Part shown: positions 13,580-26,303 of the stretch, one piece after another | How positions within the stretch are numbered: the first letter of the stretch is position 1 | Layout of the letters: each line of letters opens with the position of its first letter | NCBI RefSeq assembly: GCF_031877795.1 | Contig: NC_133939.1 | Location: 4,259,698 to 4,323,697, forward strand | DNA from: Strix aluco | Taxonomy: Eukaryota; Chordata; Aves; Strigiformes; Strigidae | Direction of reading: 5' to 3' | DNA length: 64,000 nt | Notes under the pieces: model-generated | Database searches by the model: none | Seen by the model: only the letters and a program-made list of their open reading frames with translations | Told to the model about the DNA's origin: nothing | Made by a program: the position numbers and the translations under genes

Positions 13580-16500
13580 GCAAGAAATAGGAGCAAGTAC
13601 TCAGAGCAGACAGTATCAGGAATACCAGTCACTGCCTAATATTTACTTAATGACTCGGAGAGGAGGATCCATCCATTTAGGCTTACTAACCAGTATGTGA
13701 ACAGGTAATAGGAGAGTTTATGAAATCACCGGGAGCTCAGCTCTTCCTGAACTCAGGGAACAAAGAAGTCTTATAGCAGCAAAATATCCTCTTTTTACTC
13801 TCCGTCTTTCTTTACCCTGTTGCACAATCTTTCTCCACAGATTAAAGCTGCAGAAGAAAGAGGAGAGACCAAAAGGAAGAAGAGGTTATTTCTGTTCATC
13901 CACATCAACAGAAAAGTACAGACTACAGCAGAACAAATATTTCTGAGAGAGATTCCCTAGATTTCCAGATTTTTTTCCACAAAAAGGTTCACAGATAACA
14001 CCTTTACCTTCAGAACATCCTTTATCCACACATGAACAGCATGTGGTTTAACGACGGACTTCTGCATTCACTCAAACATCACAAGAACTTTTTAATATTG
14101 GAGATTAATATACAGTAGTTACTTGTGCAGAATCCATAGACTGCACTTAAAATATGCTTCCTCCAAAAAACAACAGAAGAACATTCTACAAGTACATAAC
14201 CATTCACAGCCTCTTTACACATAAGGAATGCATAATGTAGAAGAAAGTATGGCACTCCAAGATCTACAAGCATGTTTTGAATGTTTAGACTGCAAACACA
14301 GTACAGGAAAACAACTGTTATTTTTTCCACATACACGGAAAACACTCAACTTACGGCTCTTGGAACACATCCTACTTTTCTGTAGCATTAGATTAGCTTC
14401 CACATTATTAGGTAGAATGTGTGAAACTTCAATAGCAAGTTCCTATTTAAAGTTTTTCAGAAGTCCTCAGTGTCTAACTACATATAACAGTAGAAACTCA
14501 AAATCCAGTTGTCCCAGCTCACAAAAAAGGATACTCAGTTGACCTCAGTTTCTACTTTTGAGCACTTCAATATTACTTTTCCCCACACATAGCTGTAAGG
14601 AACACCCAGGGCAACACACTTACAATTAATGAAAAATTAAACAGAAACAAAGCTGGTGATTCAGGAACATGGACTCAGTACTGCAAATGGCTAATTTTCC
14701 ATACAAAGTCCCATGGCTCTAATGTATATAAATTTACTCGAAGATGTTCCCAAAACATTCCACAGCTCATCCTATTGAATCTGAAGAGCACCCTTGCAAT
14801 ACACAGGCAACTAGTCAGTACAAGAGGATCTTTTAGAACTTGGTAACACCTTTTGGTTCGGGGGTTTCAGGTTTCCATCCTTTTATGCACAATTGTGCAG
14901 ATTATACCAGAGACCAAATAGCACAAATGAATGTGAACAGTATGTCTCTCTCCAGCTACAAGTCTTTCCTTCCTTGAGTAGTAAGGCCCCCTGACACTGC
15001 ATCCCCTCCTACCTCTGTACTACACTCATGAGAGGCTTATCATTACTGCCAAATATACAAATATTTAAGAAACTCGCATGGATAAGGAGACAGCTCCAAA
15101 TCTCCAAAAACACAGGAATAATGAGTTCAGCATAGGCTGAATTTCTACCAGGCCTTTCTTCTCACACCAAAAACCATTTATGCACGAGAGGCCTGTGACT
15201 CCAATGCTGAACATTTTGGAACAATGCAGGCAGAATGACAATTGACAAACACCTAGACCTATTATTCACCACTGACACTCCACTATTAGCTTTGACTTCA
15301 TAGGTGCTAGGTTGCTCATACCAAAAAAATAGAAAAATTAATTATCAATAAAGTAACCAACAGAAAAGCAAATTTATTAGCCTAATTAAAAAGCAGAATT
15401 AATGCTGCTAAGCAGGCAAACTTAGGCTTACATAGGCTCATGGCTTCCTTCTATATGCTATTTATTAAAGTGACATTAAAGTCTAAAACAAGGTATTTTA
15501 AACCTTAACTGTTTGTCTCAGAAATCCTGGGTTTATTTCAATGTTGAGTGCAGGACTTACATGACATTTCCCATTTTGATTTCTGTTATTAAAGGATTTT
15601 AAAACAATACCGTACGGTCACTGCCCACAGCCCTAAGGGGCTGAGTACAAAAATAACATAGAAGATATCACAAACTCTACAAAATATAATTTTGATTTAA
15701 TTTCATTCAAGTATTATGTTCTTTACTTTGGGGAAATTAATTTACCATCTCTGATAGCAAGCACTCTTCTTCAGCTACTCTGAACACTGATAATATCATT
15801 TGAGATACGACTGGAACAGCACTTAAAATGCCTTACCTAATTTAATACATTCACCAAACTAAACGAAAGTTTCTCTTACAAACTTAACTTTCTCATCCTG
15901 CAAATAAAATACCTGCATTTCCTCCACTCACCAAAAAATAGCCACGTTCTAAATGGTTCACCTCTTTCACTAACCACTCTAGCTTTTTCAAGAGCTTCCA
16001 AATTAATGATAATTAATTGGTACGGTGGAAAATATTACCTACTTCCTACATATTTCTCCCAATGATAAAATACATATTTTCTCAAACATGCTTCTATGGG
16101 CTGTGCCAGTCCAGAAAGGCAGTTGCACACTAAGCTGAAATAAGAACAGATCTATCTTTGGGAAGACCAATGATCAAGACCCAAGACATTGGGCAGCTCA
16201 TCTGTCACATACAAAACCTACTCACCTTCAAGACATGATAGTTTCCCAAGTGTGAACAGGCTCATTTTGGAAGATGTAATGGTCCATCAGTTTTTGTCCT
16301 TAACTCTCTTTGTTCCTCCTCTCAGAAACTGGTATTCTGGAGATATAAAAAGAACTTCAATTTAAAAGATAGCTCTCTCAGATAAAGATACTATGTTACA
16401 TAAACATTACATTTTTCCTGCTTTTTACCAGGCACACTAAAAGGTCACCCGAAACCAATCTGATGGGTCCAGCCACTGAATTACTCTTATCTCAAAGAAG

Positions 16501-19500
16501 GCAGTAAGGGCTTCTTTCTTTACCCCTGCGACCCTCACAGCTTACACATATACTATCTACATTACAGTAGCGTATTGAGAATTTATCCTAAAGACAGGGA
16601 ATGGGGAAGTGACTTAAAGTCATACTGGTGCCAGAACTGAGAATTACACTGTGTTATCAAAAGTCCCTTTTCACCTTGTCTGCTACATTTTTCATACTGA
16701 CATATATTTACTACACCTAGGTTTATCTCAAAAGCATGAACACTGAACTTTTCTGCTGAATTTTGCCAAGGTTCCCTGGCTAACCGAATAGCTTCCTTAA
16801 CATCATTGGAGACACTTGATTCCAACTGTGCAGCACAACCAGGACACTTCTTAGTCTGCTTGGGATTCTGAGGAGTTTGATATATGTTTGAAAAATAAGG
16901 CTGAAAAGGCAAAGCAAAAGCACTAGGATTATAAATGAGCAAATGCCACATTAGAAACAAATTCCCTAGGACGCCCAATTTTGCAGCCAAAATAATTAGA
17001 TCACTAGCAAGAATCATCCCAAGTAGATAAATGGTGTGTTACAAGATTAACCAAGGTCATGTTCTCTTACATCCAGCTTTTAAAAAAGATTCCTCCCCTG
17101 AAAACCTAACCCTCGGGCTCCATCCAAATTAAGAATTCTTTGTTGATGTACATCAGTAGAAACTGAATCAAAGCACGCTATAGCCCATCAAGTGCTGACT
17201 GCCCAAGGAAAGGCCACATGCCCCCTGAGTGAGAGAAATCCGCATTTGAGAGCCACCTAGACTCTGTGACTGGTGCTGCTGGATGTTCAGAGATAAGTGC
17301 CAACTCATTAAAATCCAACATTAAAAGTTTATTAAATATGCAGACATTAATGGAATTGGACTAGCAGCTACTTAGGCAGATAAAATTTCAACACCACATG
17401 TCCTGCAGTGCCTGTTATCAATATTATGTCCTTTTGGAAGTGTCCGTGAAAGAGTCACGATGCTACTCAAGGCAATGAAACCCTCCACCTCTTTCAGATT
17501 ACTCAGGTCACACTCTCAAGGTTCCCACTAGCCAGAAAGTCTAGGAAAAGACACCTACTTCCCAATAATTACAGTTCAGTATATTCTATCCATTTTCACA
17601 CTTGACTGCTTGAGATGCAAAGTCTCCCCAAGATTTTTTTTCCCCCTTTGGTCATATCTGCAGGGCAAGTCCCACACCTCTTTGCAGGCTCACAGGTAGA
17701 GAGGTTTTGCATACATCCCAAAATCGCAGTTCTTGCCAACTTGCTACTGGAGTTTGAAAGAACTACAAAGAGAGGAGGAGTACAGTGTCATAAAGACAAC
17801 ACAGATTAAAGAAACTCAGCCACTTAAAAGCAACTCTCCTGTAATTTCAGGTAACAACATGTGTGTAGAGCTCTGCTTGGAGCTACTCTTTAAACAAGCA
17901 TCAGAGTCCTCCATGCAAACAGCAATCTCAGTACATTTTGCTCCACAAAATGCAGTTTCATTCCTGGATGACTCTGCAAAGTCCCAGTGTTTGGTGAGTA
18001 TCTCAACAAACCTCCAGGTTTTTGCTGTAGAGTGACATCAGACTTGGAAGTGTTCTTCACTAATACTATCAGCATAATCTGAGCTAGTCCAGGGGGAAAG
18101 GAGGACAAGGAGTATCTCTCATCACACAAAGCATAAACAAGCTCCTAAGAGTCTCTAATCCACCTCCAAGTGCCTTGCTCTCTCAGTAGTAGCTTCAAAG
18201 AACGTCTGGAAGATTTAATCCTCTAATTATGCAAAAAAACCAAAAAAGTCTTCTCTCAACACACAAGTGTTGTATAGCACCTCTGCCGTGTGAGGTTTCA
18301 GAAAAAAGATTGAAATGAAATCTTAGGGAGCAACCTGGGAAAAGCATGACTTACCAGGAAAGGATAGAAATTAAGGAGTATGAACCACTGTGACCTGCAA
18401 AGAAAACACTGAACTCACTGAGCACAAAGAGGGGAAACTGGCCGTTTGGCTGAGGAGGTTCTTTACTACCATCTTTCCTGGTACCAATGACAGTCTCGTA
18501 CTGGAGAAGAGCGTGCTGTTTTAAGCATCAAGAACTACCCAGCACCCAGCCCATGCAACGCAACACAAATCTGAAGTTAGGGTTTTCTTTCAGTCCTGCA
18601 ACCATACGGGCCTCCCACAAAATAGGCAGAAGGTTTAAGGATGCCTTGGCCGGGAGGGAATCAACAAAATCACCCATCCATCATCTGATTCAACACAAGG
18701 CATCACATGTTGCAGAATCCTGAGTAGCAGCCAATTTGGGGTCAGACATACAATAGCCTCCCACTCCATGAATCAGGAAGCCTGGGCTTAGATTTAGATT
18801 TTTCAAAAGAGAACTGACAGTTCCTGTTGGAAATGGAGCAAAGAGATCAACTTCAAGGTAATCTGGTTTCTGAAGAGGGCACTGACCAAATCTCACACTC
18901 AGAGTCTGGGGAATGATCTTTGCTGCTTCAGTGTGTTCAGAACCACAGGAAAGCAGCCAGCTTGCCAGCAAGCTCGAGGCGCTGTTCCCAAGGTCAACTG
19001 CTCCCTGACAAAGCAAAGGAAAACCTCTGCTTTAGGGACAGGATCTCTTACGGACATCATGACAACTCTTTTTGTTGCAAGTTGTACATTCTGGCCCTAG
19101 ACATGGGGAAAAATGACTCTGCAAACATTCCCTATGGCTTCAAGCACTATGAGGCTTCCACACAGATACCTCCTCAGCCGACTGCCTACCTGGTCAGCTT
19201 ACTGAGCCCCTGAACTTGACTGCACTAAACAGCTCCATCAACAGTTCGGATTATCTCTCTCCAGAGAGCTCCTGCCCCCAGGCACAGGCAATGGATGACT
19301 GAACACAAAAATAGTACTCGTAGCTTACAGTCAGCACACCTTTGTTCAATCTTCTGCCCATCAGGCTGAAGGAGGAGTCTCTAATCATGAGAACACATTA
19401 AATCAGTTAACCAGCACCACTATTTCCTCCCATTACAGACAGGCAAGTACATCAAAAATACAGGACATTGTACCTTGAGGAATGTAAGTAACCCATTAAA

Positions 19501-22500
19501 AGAGCACTCTATTTGTAAGTGAAACAGGAAGGTCAAAGTACTGTGTCAGCTATATGACATACTAACCTTCACTTAGGAAGATATGAGAGAGAAGTCCTCC
19601 CAGCAACGCTATGACTAAAGCAACTTTTAAACATTCTCATTCCCACAAGAGTGTCCTAATGCCACCAAGCAACACCACAAACTTTAGCATTCAGGTTGTT
19701 ATAAGGAAAACAGGTCGAAAACAAATTTTGTTAAGGAAAACTCAGAAATCAGTCTGCTACCTGCTGAGGTCCATGGCACCACCAGCACGAGAACCCAGCA
19801 CTGGGTTTTCTCCACCAACGTTCAGGTGCTTGGCTGATCTGAAGCCAGCAGCAGCACTGGATACACAGCACCAGTGGGAAACTGCTCTTTGAGGGTTACC
19901 TGAGTAGTCCAGAAATAGGGAGGGATATAATTGAGAGGAAACTTCACCCCTTTAGCACTAAGCCATCCTGCCACAGACCAAAGGCCAAAACTGTAGTGGC
20001 CACAGCACCAGGCACCACACAGGACAGTGACAGCGCAACCTGACAAGACAGGCTGGCACAGTGATCCAGAACTGTGGATGTCAGGGGCACTGACCTTTAT
20101 CTATGAGTTGTAGCACAAATCTGTTAAGCTAAGATAGGAGCAGCCATAACTCAAAAGTCTCTGAAATGTAGACGAGGTGTTTCCTGGCAACAACAACAAA
20201 CCAAAGGAGTAAAATGCATGTTTTCTCACCACCTTGCTGCTGGATGACCCTGCTAACACCCCTTTGCAGAAGACAGGACCCTCCCTGACAGAACCACCAC
20301 CAACAGCTGATCCAGCACAGCAACACCAAAGCTGACATTGCTACGCTCCCCTCTGCTCGGCTCTGAGGTTAGACAGGCTGACCACCTTCTCCCTGAGGGA
20401 ACTCCAAAAATAGCATTCACTAACTCAATGGAGTCTATGCCTGAATAAACCACGGGCAGAGGTCTTTGTTCACAGCTCACACCACAGCAGTATGCTCGCT
20501 CAGTAGATGGATGCAAGGAGAAATGTAGGCCACACAGGCAAAGAAAAAGAGATATCCAGACTTCAAAGATATCATAGATCTCATTTTCAGAGTCAGGAAA
20601 TTAATACCCATTAAAATAGCCTACAAGTGCTGGGGTACAACTCACTATGAGCCAGATGGGGTAAGGCAAAAACATGCTTCATCAGAGAGTTAAAAAGTTG
20701 GGGTTATTTTTCCCCCCAATAAATTGCCCAGTGAATCATTAAAGAAAAATCTTTGTTATGTAACTATTCAGACTTATACAAAGAACACTTGTAATTAGCT
20801 CTCAAAGTAATCCTCTGACCACCATCTGGAGTTCAGCCTAAATCTTGATCTCAGTCACACCAAAATTCCATGCATCTTTGAAACACACCTGAAAATGAAT
20901 CACATCACCACATTATATTCACAAAGTGGAAAAAGTTGACAGAAATGCTAAAAACCCAAATGACCTTTTACTCCACGAGCCCTTCACAGACAGCTCTATA
21001 AATGCACATTCCAGAATATCCAGAGAGTGAGCAAGGAGCAATTCATGCCCATTGCAATTCGGGAAATGGTTTCAAAACGAGTAAGTAAAAAGGCAGGATT
21101 TATCAACCCGATCCTAATTCTAAAACAAAATGTTTCTTCCACTGAAACCTCAGTTTATAGCAATCAAAGTTGACACATGACATACCCAACCTTCTTCCAA
21201 TAACCCAGGAGAAAAATCTTCCTGAACTAGATTCTGACAGTAAACTAGACTTAACAAAGATATAAAATAACTTATTACCCCACATGTAAACAGCTCAAAA
21301 TATCTTACTATTAAAGGATGCAGAGATTCCTTCACCTAAAGCACCTTAGATGACTGGCTCTTCTTTTTTTTCTTTGCTAACAACCTCCTGATTAGCTTGA
21401 AACTCCTATTCCCCACTGGCAAATAAGAAAGTCTAAGATGCCTCCCACCTACAAAGCCTCTTAGCTCGAGAAAAATGAGTTTTCTTTAATATACAGCTCT
21501 GTGTTGCATGCTGAGCTCCCCACAGCAAAGCATTCAAGAATGATACACACTGCATCACTGAGGAACAAGATTTATCTTGTCACTTCCAGAGGAATTCTAT
21601 TTTCAGTGAAGTTTAGCAACCAGATTTTGGACCTTTGTAAGAAAGCCCACAACAGCAAGGGAAGAGGCATGGAGCAGACTGAAAATACTGAATCAGTCAC
21701 GCTTAGGCCAGATTTGAAAGTGAATCTTTACAAGAATGAGAAATATTTATTTTTTCAAGGGATCATGTGTATATGAAACACAAAGAGCCTTCTATACCAG
21801 GAGGCATGGTCCGAGACAAGACTTCCTGACAGCTGGTTTACCAGCACACCGAATTTCTTCCAGCTACAGGTATGTTTAAGTAAGAGCAAGATTAGAAAGG
21901 ACCACCAAACTTGGCACCAGCGATGAGACCCCAAATTCTACGTCATTTCACTATCTACAGAGAGACAGACTGTCACCACCCCCAGTACAAACTTAATTAT
22001 CTACTCCCACCAGGCTGCAGAGACCACCAACACAGGGCATGAGTGTACTACAGGAAGGTTTATGCTTATGTAGTTAAAAGACTACACTGCAAAAAACACT
22101 AACATTTTTTACATCCTTATTTCACATTTTTCTTTAAATGGTATTTTAATTAATTTTTATATTCCACAGCGACAAGAAAGACAGAGGAATTAACTACATG
22201 TTCAATCTGTTACAAGCATCATCAAGCTGAGCCTCCTCTGCCACCGTTAGCTGCTTCTGTGCACAGCTAGACTGGCTTCAGTTTGGTAGGGGGTAATTTT
22301 AAGTTGTCATTATCTTTGCCATGATACCTTTCTCCTGGCTGCAGCTTCGGCAAGGGTTACACAAGACCAAAGTCCTATACAGCAAGTCAATATTTAACTT
22401 AAGCACTGTACTGTTGAGACCCGCCTAGAGCATTTGATATAGTAACTTATTAAATCTTACACTATCTTTTCTAACAAAGAATAATAAAGGGCAATTTATC

Positions 22501-24829
22501 TTCTTTATGAGAAGTTGTAACAATAAATTCTACAAGGACAGCAGTTAGATTCATTTTAATACGGGACCTAAAAAAAAAATGCTTTCATGAAAGAAGTTCT
22601 AAATGACATGATGTGCACACCACAGAACAGGGTCAAGGCAGGTGCAGGAGCCACGGTGCAAAAATCATTTCAAACCAAACCACACCAAATTGTGGAAATT
22701 CAGCACTTCTTGAAGTAGTGTTTTAACACTGCAATTAAGCCATTAAACTACGTCACAAAGGCTTATATAAAACTCTTGGGACATTGCAAGGAAAAGTATT
22801 TATTCTCCAGTAAATACCTGAATAAAACCTATGAGCTGCTGTACTAACATAGACTTTAAAATAATAAAAAAAAAAGACTGATTTTATTTTTTTTCAGACC
22901 AATTGTTCTTAGTCTTAGTGAAACAAACCAAACTGTTTAGCACCAAAAAGGATTCTTTGCACGCCTCTGATGTAAATACAGTTTTGGTAATAGTCTCATC
23001 TTTTATCCTCTTTTTGGACAGAGATCTTTCTGATGTCAGAAACAGTTAATAAAATACACTTCAGACCAAAACTGAGCAATCGAGAGCAATATTTTGTTTA
23101 CTGCATACGTTTCAATTCTTTATCCACCTGTTTTTTGTGTCTAAATGCGATTTCTTTATTTACTGCTAGTGCTCCCATCTTTACATTTAGCAAAAACTGC
23201 TTTTGTTCTCTAAAACTGAACATCTGTTTTAGCAATACCAGCGGAGTTATTGGTGATAATCACCACAGGTAGATTTCTAAAAATTCTCCAGTTCTACCTT
23301 TGTAACCCTCCACACGTACCACTTTGGTCATTACCCAAAAGTAATCTTTTTCAGGAAACAAAAATATTTCTACTGTGAAAGAGTGGAGGGGCGGGTGTGG
23401 GGCTGAGAATATTAGCTATATCATGAAATAAGGAGACAGTATTTCACAGCTTTCATCTAAAAAAAAAAAAAATCAAAACAAAACCAAAACAACAAAAAAC
23501 CCCACCAAAAAACAAACCACAAACACTAGGCCAGCTCACCTCTCCAGTGAAGCACAGCCTCAGGGAAGACTTTCACAAGCAGCTTAACTGATTTTGATCC
23601 ATGACACTGCCTAAGGGGCGGACCTGCCTCTCCCTGTTACACACACCAGCATTAGTACAGACACGGCTCTGAGAGTTCATGTTCTGTACGGTGCTAATCC
23701 TGGTCAGTTTGGTGGATGAATCCAGCCAACCACACAAGCACTTATACCTGCACACAAGAGGCAACGAAAACATACAGTCAGAGGTGCAGTGGGCCACCCT
23801 TTTGAGCATCAACATAACCTTAAACCTACTCTCTTGAAATTCCACGCCTACTGATACATATAATTATCACGAAAACATAAGCTTTCACATCTCAAATGCC
23901 TCCTTGGAGTAATCAGATCAGTACTCAAATCCATCTCAGTGAATGCAGAAAGTATTTATTTTTTCACTCTGCTTTCAGAATGAGATCAGTATGTCAAGAG
24001 CAGTCTATCTCTGAACTAGCAAAAGTAGAGGATAAAAGCAGAACAACTGCAAATGAAGTCACAACAAGGTCTTAGTAGTTTCCAGCAGCAAAACTCCCAC
24101 AAAGTTCAAACGAGAAAGGAGGCTGACAGGTTCCTATCCATTTTCTCTAAAGGTTTTATTTTCATTGCACTATGCTTCCAAGTACTATTTATATCCATCT
24201 CCATCCATATAGCAAAAATAAGCTAGAGGTACTAGATTCTGCCCCGGGAACTGCCCCCCCCCGTAAGAAGGCAAGATGCTGTCTTTCTTCACGGTTTTAG
24301 GTGCTGCACCTCTTACCAGTTATCACTTTGTTTCACTCTACTGGGCTAAGCCAAAGGTAGTCCACGGCAAGTGTTCGCTAAAGCCATCCCTCTCACTCTT
24401 CCAAACTTCTGCCAGGTGAGAGAAGCATCGAAATTACCACACTTTTTTTTTTTTTTTTTTTTTTTAACTGAACAGGGCACAAAACAATAGAAGCTTGTGC
24501 TGTTGTTTTTTTTCTTTTTTGTCAACAGCCTCTGGTACGTTTTGCTCAGACAGGATTACAACAGATACCACAGTCTTAACTCAGTAATGATCTGCTTCAG
24601 ATTCTGTCTGGAGATTTACTTAAACGCTTCCTCCTTCCCGGGAAGAGGAGATAATACCCTGCGATTGTTCATCTGCTTCAAAATAGGCATTACCGGCACC
24701 TCGCTGCTTTATAGGGCTGAGAAACAGCGCCACGGACGCAACTCTAGCTTCTTTTTTTAAATGCGAAAAACTCTTTTTAAAAAAAAATAATAAAAATATG
24801 CAAGCGTGGAAGCTACGCGCCTCAAAACA
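13580..24829. other. AT-rich non-coding DNA
   Basis: No recognisable gene or transposon was found. The longest frame is a minus-strand 144-codon frame at 16583-17017. A (poly-A)/AAAAC-type stretch lies at about 23459-23520 and a poly(T) run at 24443. It probably belongs to the same intron as the left part of the window. Confidence 0.55.
24443..24465 (+). repeat. Poly(T) tract
   Basis: A 23-bp uninterrupted T run about 0.4 kb from the CpG island. No retroposed sequence with a target duplication is evident next to it. Confidence 0.9.
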
Positions 24830-25430
24830 GGAGCGGACAAACCCTGGCTCTGCCCGCGCACAGCTGAAGCGGCCCCGGGGAGCACCGGAGCCGGGCCGCC
24901 CCCCGGGGAGAGGCGCCCAGCGCTCGGACAGCGGCCGGGAGCTGAGGAGCCGCTGGAACCGGCCCCCTCCGAGGCGACTCCCAGCACAGGGGCCCTGCCC
25001 GCACCGACCCTCCCACCGCCAGGAGAGCCCCGGCCCCGCCGCCCCCGCCGCGTTACCTGGGCACCGCGTCCGGCGCCGGCAGCCCCGCCCCGCCCCGCCC
25101 CGGCCTCGCCCCTTGCGTCACTTCCGGGGCGCGCAGGCGCAGCGGCGCGCGGGCGGTGCCTGAGGGGGCGCGCGCGGGCGCCGGGCGGCCGTGGTGGGCG
25201 CTGGTATCCCCGCAGCAGCCGGGGCCTTTCTGGGGGGCTCCCCGCGGGCCAGAGGAGACCTGGGCTGAGCGGGGGGGGGTGTGGGGACCCCGCTGCCCCG
25301 GGCAGGCTGCCGGGACTCGGGACTCCCGGGCAGGGGACCGGGCCCGGCCTCCAGAGCAGCCGGACGGGGATTACCTGCTGGGCTGTCGTGCGGAGCAGGG
25401 CACCAGGTTTGTGGCCGAGTGCAGTTAGGG
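24830..25430. promoter_or_regulatory. CpG island, likely promoter of a minus-strand gene
   Basis: An abrupt GC- and CpG-rich block in AT-rich surroundings. It holds overlapping GC boxes (cccgccccgccccgcccc, 25085-25102), a CRE/ETS-like composite (minus strand CCGGAAGTGACGCAAG, about 25112-25127) and an NRF1-like gcgcaggcgcagc (25131-25143). These are typical of a TATA-less housekeeping promoter. Several long open frames here on both strands are GC-rich artefacts. Confidence 0.8.
25057..25120 (-). other. Putative first (non-coding) exon of a divergent gene, possibly MAP3K13
   Basis: On the minus strand a strong donor (GCCCAG|gtaacg) places an exon end at 25057, just downstream of the GC-box/ETS/NRF1 cluster. 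The start is not resolved; 25120 is a guess. A second possible minus-strand donor (CAGCAG|gtaatc) puts an exon end at 25375, but without a promoter cluster behind it. In mammals MAP3K13 lies head-to-head with EHHADH, so it is the natural candidate by synteny. No MAP3K13 coding exon is present in the window, so the gene name is inference only. Confidence 0.45.
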
Positions 25431-26286
25431 CAGGCAAACCACGAAGTGGTTTTCTTGTAATCTGAGGCTTCCTCTGTTCTCGAAGGCTTCATGATACCAG
25501 CCCAAATAATCAGATAATTTTTCAGCCAGTTCCCTCAAAATATTAGGATGTGGCCAAACTGCATATAAAGATGCCAAATTTTGACAGATGCTTTTAACAT
25601 CGTACTTTACTACTGGACAGAAAAAGAGTTTCATTAGTGGTACATCAACAAATCAGCAATTGGAATGGAGAGCAGAAACATTTATTGATTACATACATCA
25701 TTTTATCATTGTTACTGACAATTTCACTGTCTCCCTTATAATGGTCCTCTACAATGACTTCTGTTGCTTTTATTCATAACATGAATATTTACATCATATC
25801 TCAGTATTCTGTATAAATTGCCTGGTATTCTGTCTGATTCCTCAAGTTATTCCAGTGTGTTGGATTGTTTCATGGTGATGCTAATACTTACAGTACCTTA
25901 AACCATGTGTAGATGCTGTGAACGAGGGGACTGTAATCTTGTTCTTTAGGGGTTTTCTGTGATGCTTCCATTGTTTCTGTAGTATTTTTCTTTGTTCAGA
26001 AGGACAGCCGCATCGCTTCAGCACTAAGGGAATGTGATACTTCAAACATCAATGAAGCTTTCTGAAGCTGTTGTGAATTTCCATTTATACCTGTTTTCTG
26101 CCTGTCAGATTTATACTGGGATAGAGAAGGGACTAAGATAAGGAAAAGGTGAATGCTAACGTCCATATGACCGTTTATGTGGATGTTAACAAGCATCCTT
26201 TGCTGGCTTCACAGTTTTTTGGATAATGTCCTGCATTGCTTTTAGTAATATTGTCCACTGTAAACCAGTACATGTAGTATAAATTT

Positions 26287-26303
26287 AAAAAAAAAAAAAA
26301 AAA
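26287..26303 (+). repeat. Poly(A) tract
   Basis: A 17-bp uninterrupted A run, intergenic. No recognisable retrocopy lies upstream of it. Confidence 0.85.

Noticed and set aside
1-24829. Coding exons of MAP3K13 on the minus strand
   Set aside because: None of the minus-strand frames resembles a kinase, leucine zipper or the protein's N-terminus; only an intron is plausible here.
24757-25465. Long open frames of 219-226 codons on both strands in the 25-kb CpG island
   Set aside because: Pro/Arg/Gly/Ala-rich translations overlap on both strands, which is what stop-poor GC-rich DNA gives. No domain or splice support.
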